Shown here piece by piece: positions 14,009 to 25,838 of a stretch of DNA of 64,000 nucleotides. The stretch covers positions 8,494,001-8,558,000 of the forward strand of contig NC_079886.1 in assembly GCF_029227915.1 (NCBI RefSeq), in the 5' to 3' direction. Both the position numbers and the translations under genes were made by a program. The stretch is from Hydractinia symbiolongicarpus (Eukaryota; Cnidaria; Hydrozoa; Anthoathecata; Hydractiniidae). Position 1 is the stretch's first letter, and each line of letters starts with the position of its first letter. The notes beneath the pieces are model-generated. The model did no database searches. It was not told where the DNA came from and was given only the letters and a program-made list of their open reading frames with translations.

Positions 14009-14690
14009 TTACACATATTCAGTATGGTTATTAACAATGGCAATGTTTTGCAATTCTATTGGTGGATCTGATGCTATGATGAACAGAAATACATAAATGC
14101 TACTTCTTAGTGGTTTGTTAAGAAAAACATAAATGAAAGGGTCTACAATACCACCAGAGATATATAGATTATCTGTAGAGAGGATGACGTAACCATCATA
14201 AACCTTCTTCCACAACAACAACGCTACTGCTAAATCCGGTAGAGCCGAAAATATAATGAAAGTGATAACAATAAAAAGGGTACCCAAAGGTGATTTTTGT
14301 CTTCACCTAATTCTATCGTTCTTAAATTCACATGTATGTCTCGTCGTCTTTTTAAATGCAAACAAATCGTTACGAAAACAGCGACAGGTGTTATAATATA
14401 AGCCCCATTCATAACTGCTTGTGTCAAAAAAAGCTTATAGAACACGGTATGAAGTAATTTCTTATTGTAAATATCTACAATACATATTGGTAACCCAGGA
14501 AGAGCACTGGTAATCCAAGCTACAGTCATAACTTTTACCAATCTTTTATTTGTAACAATGTATTTGTATTTGATGTGTAAATGAATGTAAAGAAAACGAT
14601 CTACTACAATTGTAAACATGACATAACAATTTAAATTCTCCTTGTATTCAATATAATTAAGGAGTCTTATCTATTGTGAAATAGCTTCCA
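14009..14690 (-). pseudogene. Class-A GPCR relic, 5'-truncated and frameshifted
   Basis: The minus-strand frame 14619-14230 begins at the end of helix 3 (MFTIVVDRFLYIHLHIKY, a DRF version of DRY). It continues through helix 4 (VMTVAWITSALPGLPICIV) and helix 5 (MNGAYIITPVAVFVTICL). Near 14275-14290 the frame shifts by one base. Helix 6 (GTLFIVITFIIFSALPDL) and helix 7 with DPFIY, a variant of NPxxY, continue to a stop at 14009. Upstream of helix 3 the frame is open only as far as a TAG near 14675; helices 1-2 are absent. It could be a live gene only if the frameshift is a sequencing error and earlier exons exist. A relic is more likely. Confidence 0.75.
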
Positions 14691-14699
14691 TATCCAATG

Positions 14700-16257
14700 A
14701 GGGTGTGTGCACGTCAAACATCACACGTAAAAAATACAACGCATACAAACGATTTCTGCTGCGCTCAGATTTATCAACAGTACTTTTTAATTTTGATTTT
14801 GTTTTTTATGTTTGCACAAACAAAGTATAGCAAAAGCGTGGAAACACAACGCCACAACTAACAAACCAAGGCTCAAATATAACGAATATATAAGTAAAAG
14901 TGTCATTGTGCAGAAGAGTTATTGTCTGTTCAAATACTTTCATGCAAGCTATAAAACACTTACCACCTTCTAATGAATATTTGAGTAGTTAAAGTGAAGG
15001 TAAAATTAAAAAAAATTACCAATTATTCAATCAAAATATTCCCCAATGATTAGAACAGCATCACATTTCTTAGAAATCTAGCAGGTGACTCGCAAAACAA
15101 ATGATAACGTTTGATTACAATGATTTTTAATTGAAAAACCTTGTTTTCGTAGCATTTTTGCTTCATTGAATTGCATCTAGTGCACAGTAAGACAAACCGA
15201 ATACTTATATAGCTACATATTATTCTTATTAAAAATCACGCAGGGTTATCACGAGAAAGAAAGCCATGAGATTTTTCATCCAACTTATGAGAAAAACAAC
15301 AACATTTTTTAAACAAAACCTTTCCCGCAACGGTAGCTGATATAAAAAAACAGAGTTCACAAACCGTTGCTACCATGTCATAGGCAAAACAATTGGCCAA
15401 TATTATTTTATTTTTCTGAATACGTTTCCGTGAATAATGTCATAGGCAAAACAATTGGCCAATATTATTTTATTTTTCTGAATACGTTTCCGTGAATAAT
15501 TAATCGTGAATCCAGGCCAAGCGCTTAGTACAGGTACACCATGTTGCACATGCGTATAGGCGTAATACCCTTTCTTTAAAAACTTTCATTATGACTTAAG
15601 TTAAAATAAAAACACAGGAAACATCCCGTTGTAAACATCAGACATAGCTTAATACAGGTAAACTGTGTCGCACATGAGAATGTCATACTATTTTCAAAAA
15701 AAATTTCGTTTAAAAAGTAATAACTTTTAATAACTTTAAAAAAAATAGGAATAACTAAGACTGCTTCAGCAGGATTCTGGCTCGATATCAAGCTGTATCT
15801 GAAATCTAATATTGCTTTTAGCGTGACCATATGTTTAATCATAACATAAGCAAGCAGCTTAAAAACCCGGGTTTAAAAGACAATTATCTAAGTATTCACC
15901 CCCTGAATTTGAAGTCTTGTTGTTTTGTCATGTCAAAAGTTGGCTATCTAAAATTGACAGGGCAGCACTTTTATAATTTATTTTTTTATTTATTATTTTA
16001 TATTTATTTTATTTTATATTTTTTCCGTGCTTTCGCATTAGTTGTATCTATTCCGTTATGATCAATTATTTAATGCGATTTGTTGCAACGCTGTGTTCGC
16101 ATGGGGAACGTTAGTATAGATAAAATCAAACTTAAATGTATGAGGCGCCGTCGTGGTAATTTTTAACAGCGTTTTTTTAGCGACTCTATTTTGAATATTT
16201 TGACACGAATATCAAGTTTAAGTCTAAAATCGAGAGAAGTGAAACGCTGTCGTTAAA
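14700..16257. other. Spacer before paralogue 2
   Basis: Apart from the 62-bp duplication and TA-rich runs around 15980-16025, nothing with coding or RNA character was found. The 15842-15576 frame looks random. Confidence 0.4.
15375..15498 (+). repeat. Perfect 62-bp tandem duplication
   Basis: Two consecutive copies of a 62-bp unit starting ATGTCATAGGCAAAACAATT, at 15375-15436 and 15437-15498. I see no mismatch, so the duplication is recent. Confidence 0.85.
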
Positions 16258-19200
16258 ATGTTCTTCTCTGGCATAATTTTCGTTTTCCTGTTCTTTGAGC
16301 AGCTCTTAGTAAGTTTTTTAAAGAATTTTTTTGTGTTTTGTTGAATCCTCTGTACCTCCACTACTCTGTATCTCAAACTTCTCCCTATCTCAAACAAAAC
16401 TCCCCGTCCTTTGGACATTTGTAATACTCTCCAAACTATTTTCCTCTCTTTATCTCGAACTTCGCCATCTCGATTTTTCTCCATCTCCATCAACCAAAAT
16501 CCTCGACCTTTTTTCGGATCTAAGGGTTTATCTCCCAAGTAAATAAAACAAAAAATCTTGTAAATCGAAAACTTGAATGCACCCAAAACATCCGAAATTT
16601 GAAATTTTGGTTACAAACAAGGAAAATAGCTTTTTCTTGGTAGATTGTCAAGAACGGTTATGTAAAAACAAGAGAATAAACACTGTCATGCAAATATATA
16701 TTACAGATTTTTATAAATATGTTTAACTTTATCTAAAGTAATATTTCATAAATATAAGGAAACGTAAAGTGTTATGCACCTTTGATAAACCTTTGATAAC
16801 CTCTCTTGCTTCAATAACAAAAATTTCCATTTGTATGAGCCATTGTTTTCGTCCCTTGCGAGTTCGATATAGAGAGAGTCCACTGTATACGTTTTCTTCT
16901 CAGTTTTCAATAATTTAAATATTGTTTAGTTTTCAATTCGCACTTTATTTTCTATAAATAAAATTAATTAAAATTTTCCGTACTTTTTTTCCGTACTGAA
17001 GAGTCAAATTCAGCAACCATCTTTTTTAATTAGCTCAATCAGCAATGAAATTTCATAATACATACATTTAATAACCTAAACAATTCATTTTTTTAGCTTT
17101 CTGGGGCCATAAACGGGCCCATCGGTTAGACACGGCATCATTGCCCTCTTGAAATGATCTTGCTTCACGAGGACGCAACTTTACATAACTTTTCGTGCGC
17201 CTTGTAAATATTCGCAAAAACAGAAGTTGTTTTCCGTGTTAATTTTGTGTTATTCATTTGACTTCTACCAAACTCAACACGACAATTATTTAACACTCGA
17301 GTTAGCATAAACAGTTTATATAAATTACACCATTCCAATATGGTATGTTGTTGTTGTTTTAAACACCGACAAATCTACGCCCTGTCAATTTTACGCCCTT
17401 CATTCTTTTATTCAAACTATTTAACGCCCTATATTCCTGTCACATTCAACTTGTCTCTACCATTGTATAGAAATATGAAGGAATTAACTATTAACTTTTA
17501 CTCTTCTAAATCAACTTTGGTTTTATTTTAGGTTGTGGTGTCAAATGTTGTATTTCAAAATTCTAACAGCGCACAGAGGTAATTTTTTTGTGCTAGTCGT
17601 TCGCTCGTGAAAATATTCACGGGTCTGCCGGTCCTCAGATTTTCGCCGTTATGATTTCCCGCATCGCTATTTTGTGCAACCATGCACGAATTGGCAATCG
17701 GTAACCATTTTAAACAAAATGGTTACCGATTGCCAATTCGTGCGACTATTATGGTATTAACGCTAAAAGGACCTATTGTTGAAAACAAGGGATAATAAGC
17801 GAAAAAAAGTGCGGGGAAAGGCCTTTAATTCACGGGCTTGAGGACACCAAAATACTGCTTGAAAAATTTGTTGATGAACTTTTATGGCGATCATGCAAAC
17901 TTGCAAATTAATTATGAAAATTCATTTTGCTTTTTTTTGCATGAAAAAATATAGATTTTCTTTTTTCTCTTTAAACAGGGTTCGAATTTATCGAATTTTG
18001 TGGTTATATTGATATTATCTTTCTTTTTGCCTTAATAATGCTAAAAAAAAACATATGATGAAAATGATATCAATGTGCAACTTTCCAGATAGATATTATC
18101 ACCCACCAATCCGAAGTTATCCAGAGTTTAAGTATTTTGGGGCAGGTGACAAATTTTATGGTTCGGTGACGAAAATTTTTATTGATGGATATGACAATAG
18201 AAACTTAATCTGCACCATGTTCGTCTTAGAATTTCCATATTAGGTTCTGAAAGAAAATCTAATAAAAATTCGTTCGGTTTAAATCCAAAAAAATCGTAAT
18301 CGTAAAAGTTGAGTAACTAAAACACCGATAACGAGATTTGGTTTAGCCTTGAGCGGTAAAAGTTATATTTTTCCTAGCAACGAGTAAACATGTCCAATTA
18401 TTAAAATTATATACTCATCTTTGTCCCACCATCGCAGCATGATATCCTCGTCAAATAAATTAAAGATAACGCTACTTTAATTTGATTCATTCAATCTTTT
18501 GTTTTAGCTGTGACGGATGCGGAGAAGATTTTGTGAAAAAATGGTATATTTGGTGAGTTACCGTTCTGTTGCATGGATAAAATGAACATCAGTTCAATTT
18601 TACGTTGTGCTCCGCACTGATGTTCATTTTTCCACTCGTTCTGACTTCACTTAGTTGAAAATCACTTCATCATTTATTTCTCCGAACCTGATAAAAGGTA
18701 AAATGGTGAAAAACAAATTTTGGACTAAGAAAATCGAAAAATTTAGATGTGTGAAATGATATTTCATAAAAGCATAAAAGGTTAAAAATATAACTTTTGT
18801 ACTGTTGATAAAGATACTTGAAGACAAATATTTTTGTCTGACTTTTTTTGACCACCTTAATAGTCACCATGACACCAGACCTGACGTCATACAAGAATGT
18901 TTCGACTGTCCTAAAGCTAATTATAAATGATGTAAGGTCGCCGTACATTAACCTCCGTAATTGTATGCTTTGGAAATTATTTATTATTTAGAGGGGTCTT
19001 TACAGCCCTCCATCAGGACAAATACAGTTAACCAAATAGGCTTAACCAGAAGTCTACAAGTCTAAGTCTCGCGCAGTCGAAGGAGTAAAAGCAATACTTT
19101 TCTGCAATTTTTATGTCCAAATAATGTGCATTTTTTTGTTATGTCCTCGTATTTTAAATCTTCTAGTTTTCGTTGAAATATAACTTTAAAAATGCAGAAT

Positions 19201-20139
19201 TCTGCGCCTTCTATTTTTAGAATTTAAAAAAACAAAAAGATTTTTGCGACATATGTCTCTTTAATAATAGCCGTATTCCTTCTGTCTGGCTCTTCGCGGA
19301 CCCCCCGCTGAGTTGAAAAATAATGCTACGGAAACACGAATATCAAATGCGATATATTTTTATCCACTTTGCTGCGACTGCTAAATTTAAAGGACGGGCG
19401 AACCCGTTGATTCTTCCTTGGACTAACGACTAGTCTATTTATAAATAGCCGCATTTTTTTTCTGTGTGTTCCGTAACGGAAACACGAAATGTGATGTATA
19501 AAGGACGGGTGACCCCGTGGATCTTTCCACGGGCTAACGACTAGTCTCTATTATAATAGCCTTATTTTGTCTGTGTGTTCAAAAGGGTTACCACGTCCTG
19601 TTACGGAAACACGAAATGCCATATACAAAGCAAGGTTACCCCGTGGATATTTCCACGGGTAACGACTAGTTATAATAATAAATGCAAAAGTTTAAAATTT
19701 CAGAGCGTTTAAGGTAACTCATATTCCCCAATGAATTAGCTGTCCTGGAAATACAAGACGTCAGAGTTAAGGACTGGGTTAAGATTGGGGTTAAATTTCT
19801 AAACGTTAGTATTTGCAACATAAGTTTATATTTAGGTACAACATCACTTATCCTCGTCCACAGGGTTTTTTGCCTATGCCAAGGCCGCTACCGCTTACTT
19901 GACGGCTACATCAAAAAGGCAAAAAACCCTGGGGACGAGGTTGCAACATCACTTTCTCTGTCTAATTTAAGCCTTTGTTTCATCATAGGGTTCCGATTTT
20001 AATCCTTCTTATTCTGATGTGCGTAATTGGCGGAATTGTTGGCAAAAAGAAAGGCCTATTTAAAACACTTTTCAAAAAGAAGAAAGCAACAACTAAGAAA
20101 ATAAAGAGAGGAAAAAACAAAGTCGGTTCCCATCCTTAG
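16258..20139 (+). CDS. Small single-pass membrane protein, paralogue 2 (no PPxY)
   Basis: Four exons: 16258-16308, 17532-17578, 18508-18552, 19989-20139, phases 0/2/2, 97 residues. The exon 1 signal peptide is MFFSGIIFVFLFFEQLL, followed by GTAAGT. Exon 2 is 47 bp, as in paralogue 1. Exon 3 encodes CDGCGEDFVKKWYIW, closely matching paralogue 1 (ECSEKFVDKWYIW). Exon 4 gives the helix VPILILLILMCVIGGIVG and then a lysine-rich tail (KKKGLFKTLFKKKK) ending in GSHP after only about 30 residues. PPxY motifs of paralogues 1 and 3 are missing, so it cannot recruit WW-domain partners the same way. It may act as a partner or competitor, or be a shortened copy. Intron 1 carries a Tigger MITE, intron 2 a perfect hairpin, intron 3 three Helitron ends and a MITE. 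AATAAA lies near 20211. Exons 1 and 2 rest on splice sites and phase only. Confidence 0.72.
16356..16885. mobile_element. Tigger/pogo-type MITE in intron 1 of paralogue 2
   Basis: The right end reads GAGAGAGTCCACTG followed by TA. The left end is degenerate (CCTCCACTACTCTGTATCTC, preceded by TA). Both flanks carry repeats of TATCTCGAAC / GTTCGATATAGAG, the same family as the short element at 62046-62217. No coding capacity. Confidence 0.55.
17684..17743. repeat. Perfect 28-bp hairpin
   Basis: Left arm 17684-17711 begins GCACGAATTGGCAATCGG. Right arm 17716-17743 is its exact reverse complement, with a 4-base loop AAAC. It lies in intron 2 of paralogue 2. Confidence 0.9.
19256..19669 (+). mobile_element. 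Three tandem Helitron-type non-autonomous units
   Basis: Three head-to-tail units: 19256-19433, 19434-19544, 19545-19669. Each starts with TC (TCTCTTTAATAATAGCC, TCTATTTATAAATAGCC, TCTCTATTATAATAGCC). Each ends in CTAG followed by T, after a hairpin; the two later units have clean hairpins such as CCCGTGGATCTTTCCACGGG. The 3' hairpin followed about 10 bases later by CTRR, and the lack of terminal inverted repeats, is the Helitron 3' signature. Each unit has an internal GGAAACACGAA block. Related copies sit at 42164-42306 and about 29200-29538. Confidence 0.72.
19852..19940. mobile_element. MITE with CCTCGTCCCCAGGG-type ends, copy 1
   Basis: Ends CCTCGTCCACAGGG and CCCTGGGGACGAGG, and further inverted repeats inside (TTTTTTGCC / GGCAAAAAA). 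The flanks both carry CAACATCACTT, indicating a target duplication of about 9-10 bp. It lies in intron 3 of paralogue 2. Confidence 0.75.
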
Positions 20140-20700
20140 CATGTGAATACTTTAAAAATAACATCAAAGTTTCAAACTGGCTTGGTGTGTGGTTTCACGC
20201 TTACAAATATATAAATAAAGTTAGCAAAGAATTCTGTTCTGTTATTGCATTTGATAGAGTAAATAATTCATACGTTTTACTCGTGAAAAAACACTTTGAT
20301 ATTTCTATAAATATATGCATATATGCTCAACTATTCTGTATCAGAGAGTTGAAAATAATCGTCGTTGTTATTGATATGTAAAAACCACAGAAACCCCAGG
20401 ATGAGAATAAATGTACGAACATGTGAGGAAGAATGTGTGTCTTTCTCTCAAAATATCGTCAGTTGCTATAGCATTCAAGCGTTCCCTTATCGCAGTGTTA
20501 ACCTAGATTGTTTCATTTTTTTATTTATTTATTTTTTGCTGTATTTTAAGTTATCATTATTCACACCAACTTTCTTTTTCTTTCTTAACTTTTCTTATAA
20601 TGAAACTATCAGTTCTCATAGTTTCTTCAAGTTTCGGCAGTCTAGGACTATCTTGGTTATAATATATAAAAGGAACATTCCTTGTGAGAAAAGCTAACTA
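20140..20700. other. 3' UTR of paralogue 2 and spacer
   Basis: AATAAA near 20211. Short frames here have no coding character. Confidence 0.4.
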
Positions 20701-20704
20701 TAAG

Positions 20705-21035
20705 GGGGTGGTTACACGTACCCGAAGTAAGATCTTGCCGAAGTGAACTCACTGATGTCTCTTATTAAAATTCTGTAACTGGTTACACGTTTAGACCGAA
20801 GTGAGATCTCCCGCGGCGTGAGTTTGCTTCGGTCCTAAAGACCGAAGTGAACTCACGCCGGCGTGAAATTAATAAAAATTTAGGTGTAACCCAAATGCTG
20901 TTTTCACTTCGGTATAACATTTATACTGAACTTCGTTCTGAACCTAAAAAACCTGTAACCTAAAAAAATTTCACGCCGTCGTGAAATTTTACTTCGGTGT
21001 TGTGCAAATTCTTCATTTGGTTACACATCGGGTTT
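20705..21035. repeat. Palindrome-rich block, likely a mobile element
   Basis: Repeated, mutually inverted modules: CCGAAGTGAACTCAC, CACGCCGGCGTGAAATT, AATTTCACGCCGTCGTGAAA, TTCACTTCGG and GGTTACAC at both ends. It is much GC-richer than its surroundings. No ORF. Confidence 0.55.
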
Positions 21036-24000
21036 TTAAAACACATACGGATGTTCTAGAGCAGCTATCCATTTCCAAGATTTTCTAAAATTTGTAAAAA
21101 TGAAGGTGCGTAAGACAAAATAATAGCCATCAAAATTCAAATACCTTTAAAAACTGCCTGTACAGATGCTTCCCACTTTGTCACAAGGCCGGCTACCATT
21201 TTTGAAATTTCATGCTGGTTTTACACCAAGAAAAACATTTAAATTCGGTATTGAAAGTGAAAGTGATTGGTGATTGTCTAGTACACACATGATTTGCAGC
21301 GTGAGTGCTTTGCTGTGTTTTACCAACACCTTACTGTAATACTACACGTTATCGTTATTTTTACTAAGAAATCTTAGTGGGAGGAACACGTTACCATACG
21401 TTACTGTCACATTTTATATAACATTATCAATGACAAACTTAACGGTAATGTGTTGGAAGTAGGCACCCAATCTTTTTCTGTTTTCCTTATGTGCAATATC
21501 TTATATATATAATATATTAGTTTTGCTGTTTTTTTAAAAGCAACCTTTAGCAAACCAACATAGACCTCAAGATAAAATAGATTCCGCAGATACATAAAAA
21601 TGCAAGAATCTCGTGGACCTTGCTATAAATTTTTTTTACACGGAAGTTGTTAGTGGTGGGTTATACCGTGCCAGACACCAACCTGGTATTTTGAGAACCC
21701 CACGGTAAATATCTGTGCATTCTTGCGTTATTTAAATTATTACTTTACTCTCAGGCCCTTAACATTCACCACCATGTCTATTCGTTCCGACCAAAAGTGA
21801 AAAAGCCTCCAAAAATAGAGACAATCTTGGACAAAATATGTATGGACTTTTCAATTTCCCCTTCCCCGCAACTTCAAGAATTTTAAAGGCCAATCACTAC
21901 TTTGGCTCTGGTGGTGGGGTGGGGGAAGTGGGGTGGAGTTAAAATGTAATACTTGTCCACTAATTTATGTCCAAGGTTGTAGTACATTCTTGCATTTTTA
22001 TATTGTATACATAGATACATTGTTCTGTTTTTGTATACAGCCACGTGATTTATTTATTCGGTTATGAAAATCTGTGATTTATATTGTGTGTTGAATTACA
22101 GAAGTATTAGAGTTTCTAGAGGAATGTCCGTTAACACTGGAACAGAAAAGAAATTGTAATTTCTAGATCAAATATGGCTGAAAGAGGTTTTTGTGGAAAA
22201 CACTCTTTAATATCTTTGCATCGGGGACAAAGAAATAATTAAATAATTAACAAAGTAACCACAATCTGGTATTGTTTTTGTCCCGTCTTTATTCTTTTGT
22301 TCTATAAGCAAAATTTTAGTTAAAACAAAGATAAAATTAAAACAAATGCTGCGCCAAAGTTTGCATGAGTCATTTTTTTCGCAACTCAATGCTGCAACTC
22401 AAAAAGTTTGGTGTAACGCCACTTAGGGCTGTGTGTTACGCTTCTTCAGGGAATATAAAATACTGAATTAACCCTCCTAAAAATTATGAATTTTTTATTA
22501 TTAGGTATTTTATTATTTATTAGGTATTTTTTAACAACACCTTTTATATATAATTAATATCTATTGTTTATTTGCCTTGATCACTATCTTCCCAATCGTC
22601 CGCCTCAACTTTTATCAAACATTCTCCGTCTGTTTCTTCTTCTTTCTATTCCTGTTGTCGTATTTATCCAACCTGCTGCTTAAAAACAAATTTTGTCATC
22701 CTTTATAAGTTGCGTGTAAACAAGTTTCTTTTTTCAACAATATTGCTTTAGTGAGTGAACTGCAACGAATTTGCAATTTCAATGCCGACTTCTGGAATTG
22801 GCAAAGATCTTGGAACAAGATATTCAACTGTTCGAGTAACGAATCCTTTTATATGAATAAAAAAAATACAAATCTTGACAGTTCTTATGGCACATGTCCA
22901 ACTGTGACGTCACCATTGCTGTCGATTCTTTTGATTGTAACCTTGCAACAATACAGGTCAATATTTATCGACCTGCTATTCGTCTGCTTCATGACTGTTA
23001 CTTTCTGGTGTAATTTTATGTTTTGTCAAGTTGTCTCTCTATATAAATGATACCATATACTACCATGGATAGTACTATTTTTTTGTGACGGTTCAATCTT
23101 TTCCTTAATGTGCATTATCCTTACTACCAAGCCTCCTTTAGCTCTAATCAATTATAATGGTTCACATATCCTAATTTTTTATACGAATTTTTCTTGATTG
23201 CCTTGTAATGTACACTGACAAATACCTAAATTTTGAAATTAGGCATAAGAGTTAGATACTCTTTTAACAACAAAAATATGGAACAGGTTATCAAATAAGC
23301 CACGGCAAAGAGTTGCTAAAGTTCTTTAGTTTTTCTAGTTAAAGAAAAAAACAACATAATATATTTTCTGTACCTCATATTATGCCAATGATTGATTCAT
23401 TTGAATTTTCCTTTCTCTGAACCCAATATGACGCGATTGATTGATTAGTTCATTTAACTTAACATGTTGCCCGATGAAATTGTTACAGAAATAAAACAAT
23501 TCTCCATAACTTTCGCGTGGATGGTGGTGTTATTACTGAAAGAAACTGTAATTGCAATTGGAAATGACGTGTTAAGCTCTCTTTGCCCTAAAAATGCAAA
23601 AAATGATGGAACAGTGAAATCCTAGAATCTTTGGATTCGAAAAAAAGGTGTGGAACAACGAAAAAAAAGGGCAACGAACTCCCGGTCTTTACAAAAAACT
23701 GGAGTTCTCCTGAAACAGAAAAATTCCTGATGATATCATCGAACAGAATATTAAGGAGCATATGATTTTAAATTTTGATCAAATGACGTTTTGTTTTACA
23801 GAGCCAAACAAGTCAACTTTTACTGAAAGAGAAACTCACTCGGTATCTATTGCAAATATCTGATGATCTAATGTTCGGATGATCATTATCGAGAATAAAC
23901 ATTTAATCATTTGTGCCTTTTGCATCAGTGTTTCGGGCAAGTTTTTATCGATCCAACTTATATATGCAAGTGATACTAAAAGGTGCTATTCAAAGGTGAA

Positions 24001-24780
24001 TTTTCCTGAATCATTGCACATTAGCCACAGTTGTCTAACGAAGCTATTGTTATCACATATCTATAGAATTTAATTACCTTTATCTTGAAAGAAGACCAAA
24101 AAATTTAGATTTATCACGTACCGCTACCTTTTAGCAGATATGACTTACAACCACGACTATATCAGAAAAATTATCACATATTTTTTTAGACTTAAATTTT
24201 TTTTTATCAATACACGATATCCATATTTAGTTTTAAAAAGTGGCAACGGCGGCTTCACATCACTGCAATATATCGGCAGTAATATATCGTAGAATATTAA
24301 GTAGATATACAATAGGTAAACATAGGTTATTGAGATTTATTAACCCGAGGTGATTTATATTCAACGACGCGCAGCGGAGTTGAATATAATATCACCGAAA
24401 TGTTGTTGAAATCGACACGGTACAAAACAGTTATTTACGATAAAAATTAATGAGGCGGGAAGGATAAAATCAAAACATGCGTTTACGAATATTTTGTCAA
24501 AACTATTGTTACGTCACAAGCATTGAATAATACGGGTGGAATACGATTATTTATTCAATGGCTGTTTTTGCTTACGGGTATATAATAATACTGAATGTTG
24601 CACACAATTTTGCCAAACAACTTACTGTCGCTTAGCTTAATTACATTCTTTTGTTTTTAATTCAATAAAACTACTGAAACATATTGTATTCCTCCTCAAT
24701 ATTTGTTAAGGCTTTCCGCATAACACGGTATCAATATAATTGTAATAATATTCAACATTTATCTGCAATATACTGCTGTA
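21036..24780. other. Repeat-rich spacer without recognised gene
   Basis: About 21599-21998 is bounded by TGCAAGAAT / ATTCTTGCA and may be another small element. Bases about 24343-24400 contain a hairpin TATTCAAC-GACGCGCAGCGGA-GTTGAATATA, typical of a MITE end. The frame 22751-23050 shows no domain and no clear splice context. No RNA gene was seen. Confidence 0.4.
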
Positions 24781-24819
24781 ATGTAAAACTGCCTAAGTCA
24801 ATCTACAAGGTTAGTTAGT

Positions 24820-25165
24820 GCAAATATATACAATCATTTTGCCCTAATAAATATTTTTTACATAGTATATACTCTTAATTAACAAATTTTGTCATTAATA
24901 ACTAAATTTAATAAGAATAAACAATTTAACATTTAGGTACACTAAATGTTTCGTTAAAGATAAGGTGTAGTTTGAGCAAATATATACAATCGTTTTGCCG
25001 GAATAAATATTTTTTACATAGTATATACTCTTAATTAACAAATTTTGCCATTAATAACTAAATTTAATAAGAATAAACAATTTAACATTTAAGTACACTA
25101 AATGTTTCGTCAAAGATAAGGTGCAGTTTAAGCAAATATATACGATCGTTTTCCCATACGGAATA
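24820..25165 (+). repeat. Tandem repeat, 156-bp period, about 2.2 copies
   Basis: Units begin GCAAATATATACAATC at 24820 and 24976 and GCAAATATATACGATC at 25132. They include the shared blocks CATAGTATATACTC and CACTAAATGTTTCGT. Copies differ by a few substitutions. Confidence 0.85.
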
Positions 25166-25536
25166 TATTTTTACCATATTTTCCTAAAAAAATGACACGA
25201 AAATTGCTGGTTCTCTTATATGCCAAAATTTTAAGAAAATGCGCAATAAGAGATATGAAATATATACAAAAACGTTGCATAAATTAAAAAGAAGTAGACA
25301 AGAATGATTAAATTAGTCCCTTTTTTCTTAGGCCTGTTTGTTTGGGATTGCGTAGGGAGGAAATGTTTTCGTCACCCGGCAAATTAGCGAAATTTTAACC
25401 CGATAAGAAGAAGAACTAGTAAGAATAACAAATAAGCTAATCAGTAATAGATACATTTCACAGGAATACAACAATGGCTGTATGGCTGCAATAAACGTTT
25501 CGTCAAAGCTTACGCAATAATGTTTGTGTGTTCCAA

Positions 25537-25616
25537 CCTCGTCCCCAGGGTATCTTGTATCTTTTCTGATCGCTGTCCCAGGGTCAGAAAAGATACAAGA
25601 TGCCCTGGGGACGAGG
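25537..25616. mobile_element. MITE with CCTCGTCCCCAGGG ends, copy 2
   Basis: An 80-bp foldback with 33-bp near-perfect arms. The ends are CCTCGTCCCCAGGG and CCCTGGGGACGAGG. The flanks carry TGTGTGTTC on both sides, a probable 9-bp target duplication. Confidence 0.8.
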
Positions 25617-25838
25617 CTGTGTGTGTTCGCGTAACTTTTGGTCTATCATATATTATATACTTAAATTGTGTATTAAATATATGACCCAAAAATTCAGGCT
25701 ATCTTTAATACTTTTAATGTTTTTTTTCGATAGCCTGAAAATTGTTTGCTTGAATATTGGAGTTTTTATTTTTCACTATAGTGCGAATGTTTTTATTCGT
25801 AGCATCTACACTTAGTGTATTATTTATTAAGGTTCATC

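Noticed and set aside
17340-17531. Plus-strand 63-aa ORF
   Set aside because: No domain or splice support; it lies in intron 1 of paralogue 2.
18055-18243. ORF or exon in paralogue 2 (RYYHPPIRSYPEF)
   Set aside because: An acceptor-like site precedes it, but its phase does not fit exon 3; the exon at 17532-17578 fits exactly.
22751-23050. Plus-strand 99-aa ORF with hydrophobic end
   Set aside because: Possible helix near the end but no signal peptide, homology or splice context; probably chance.
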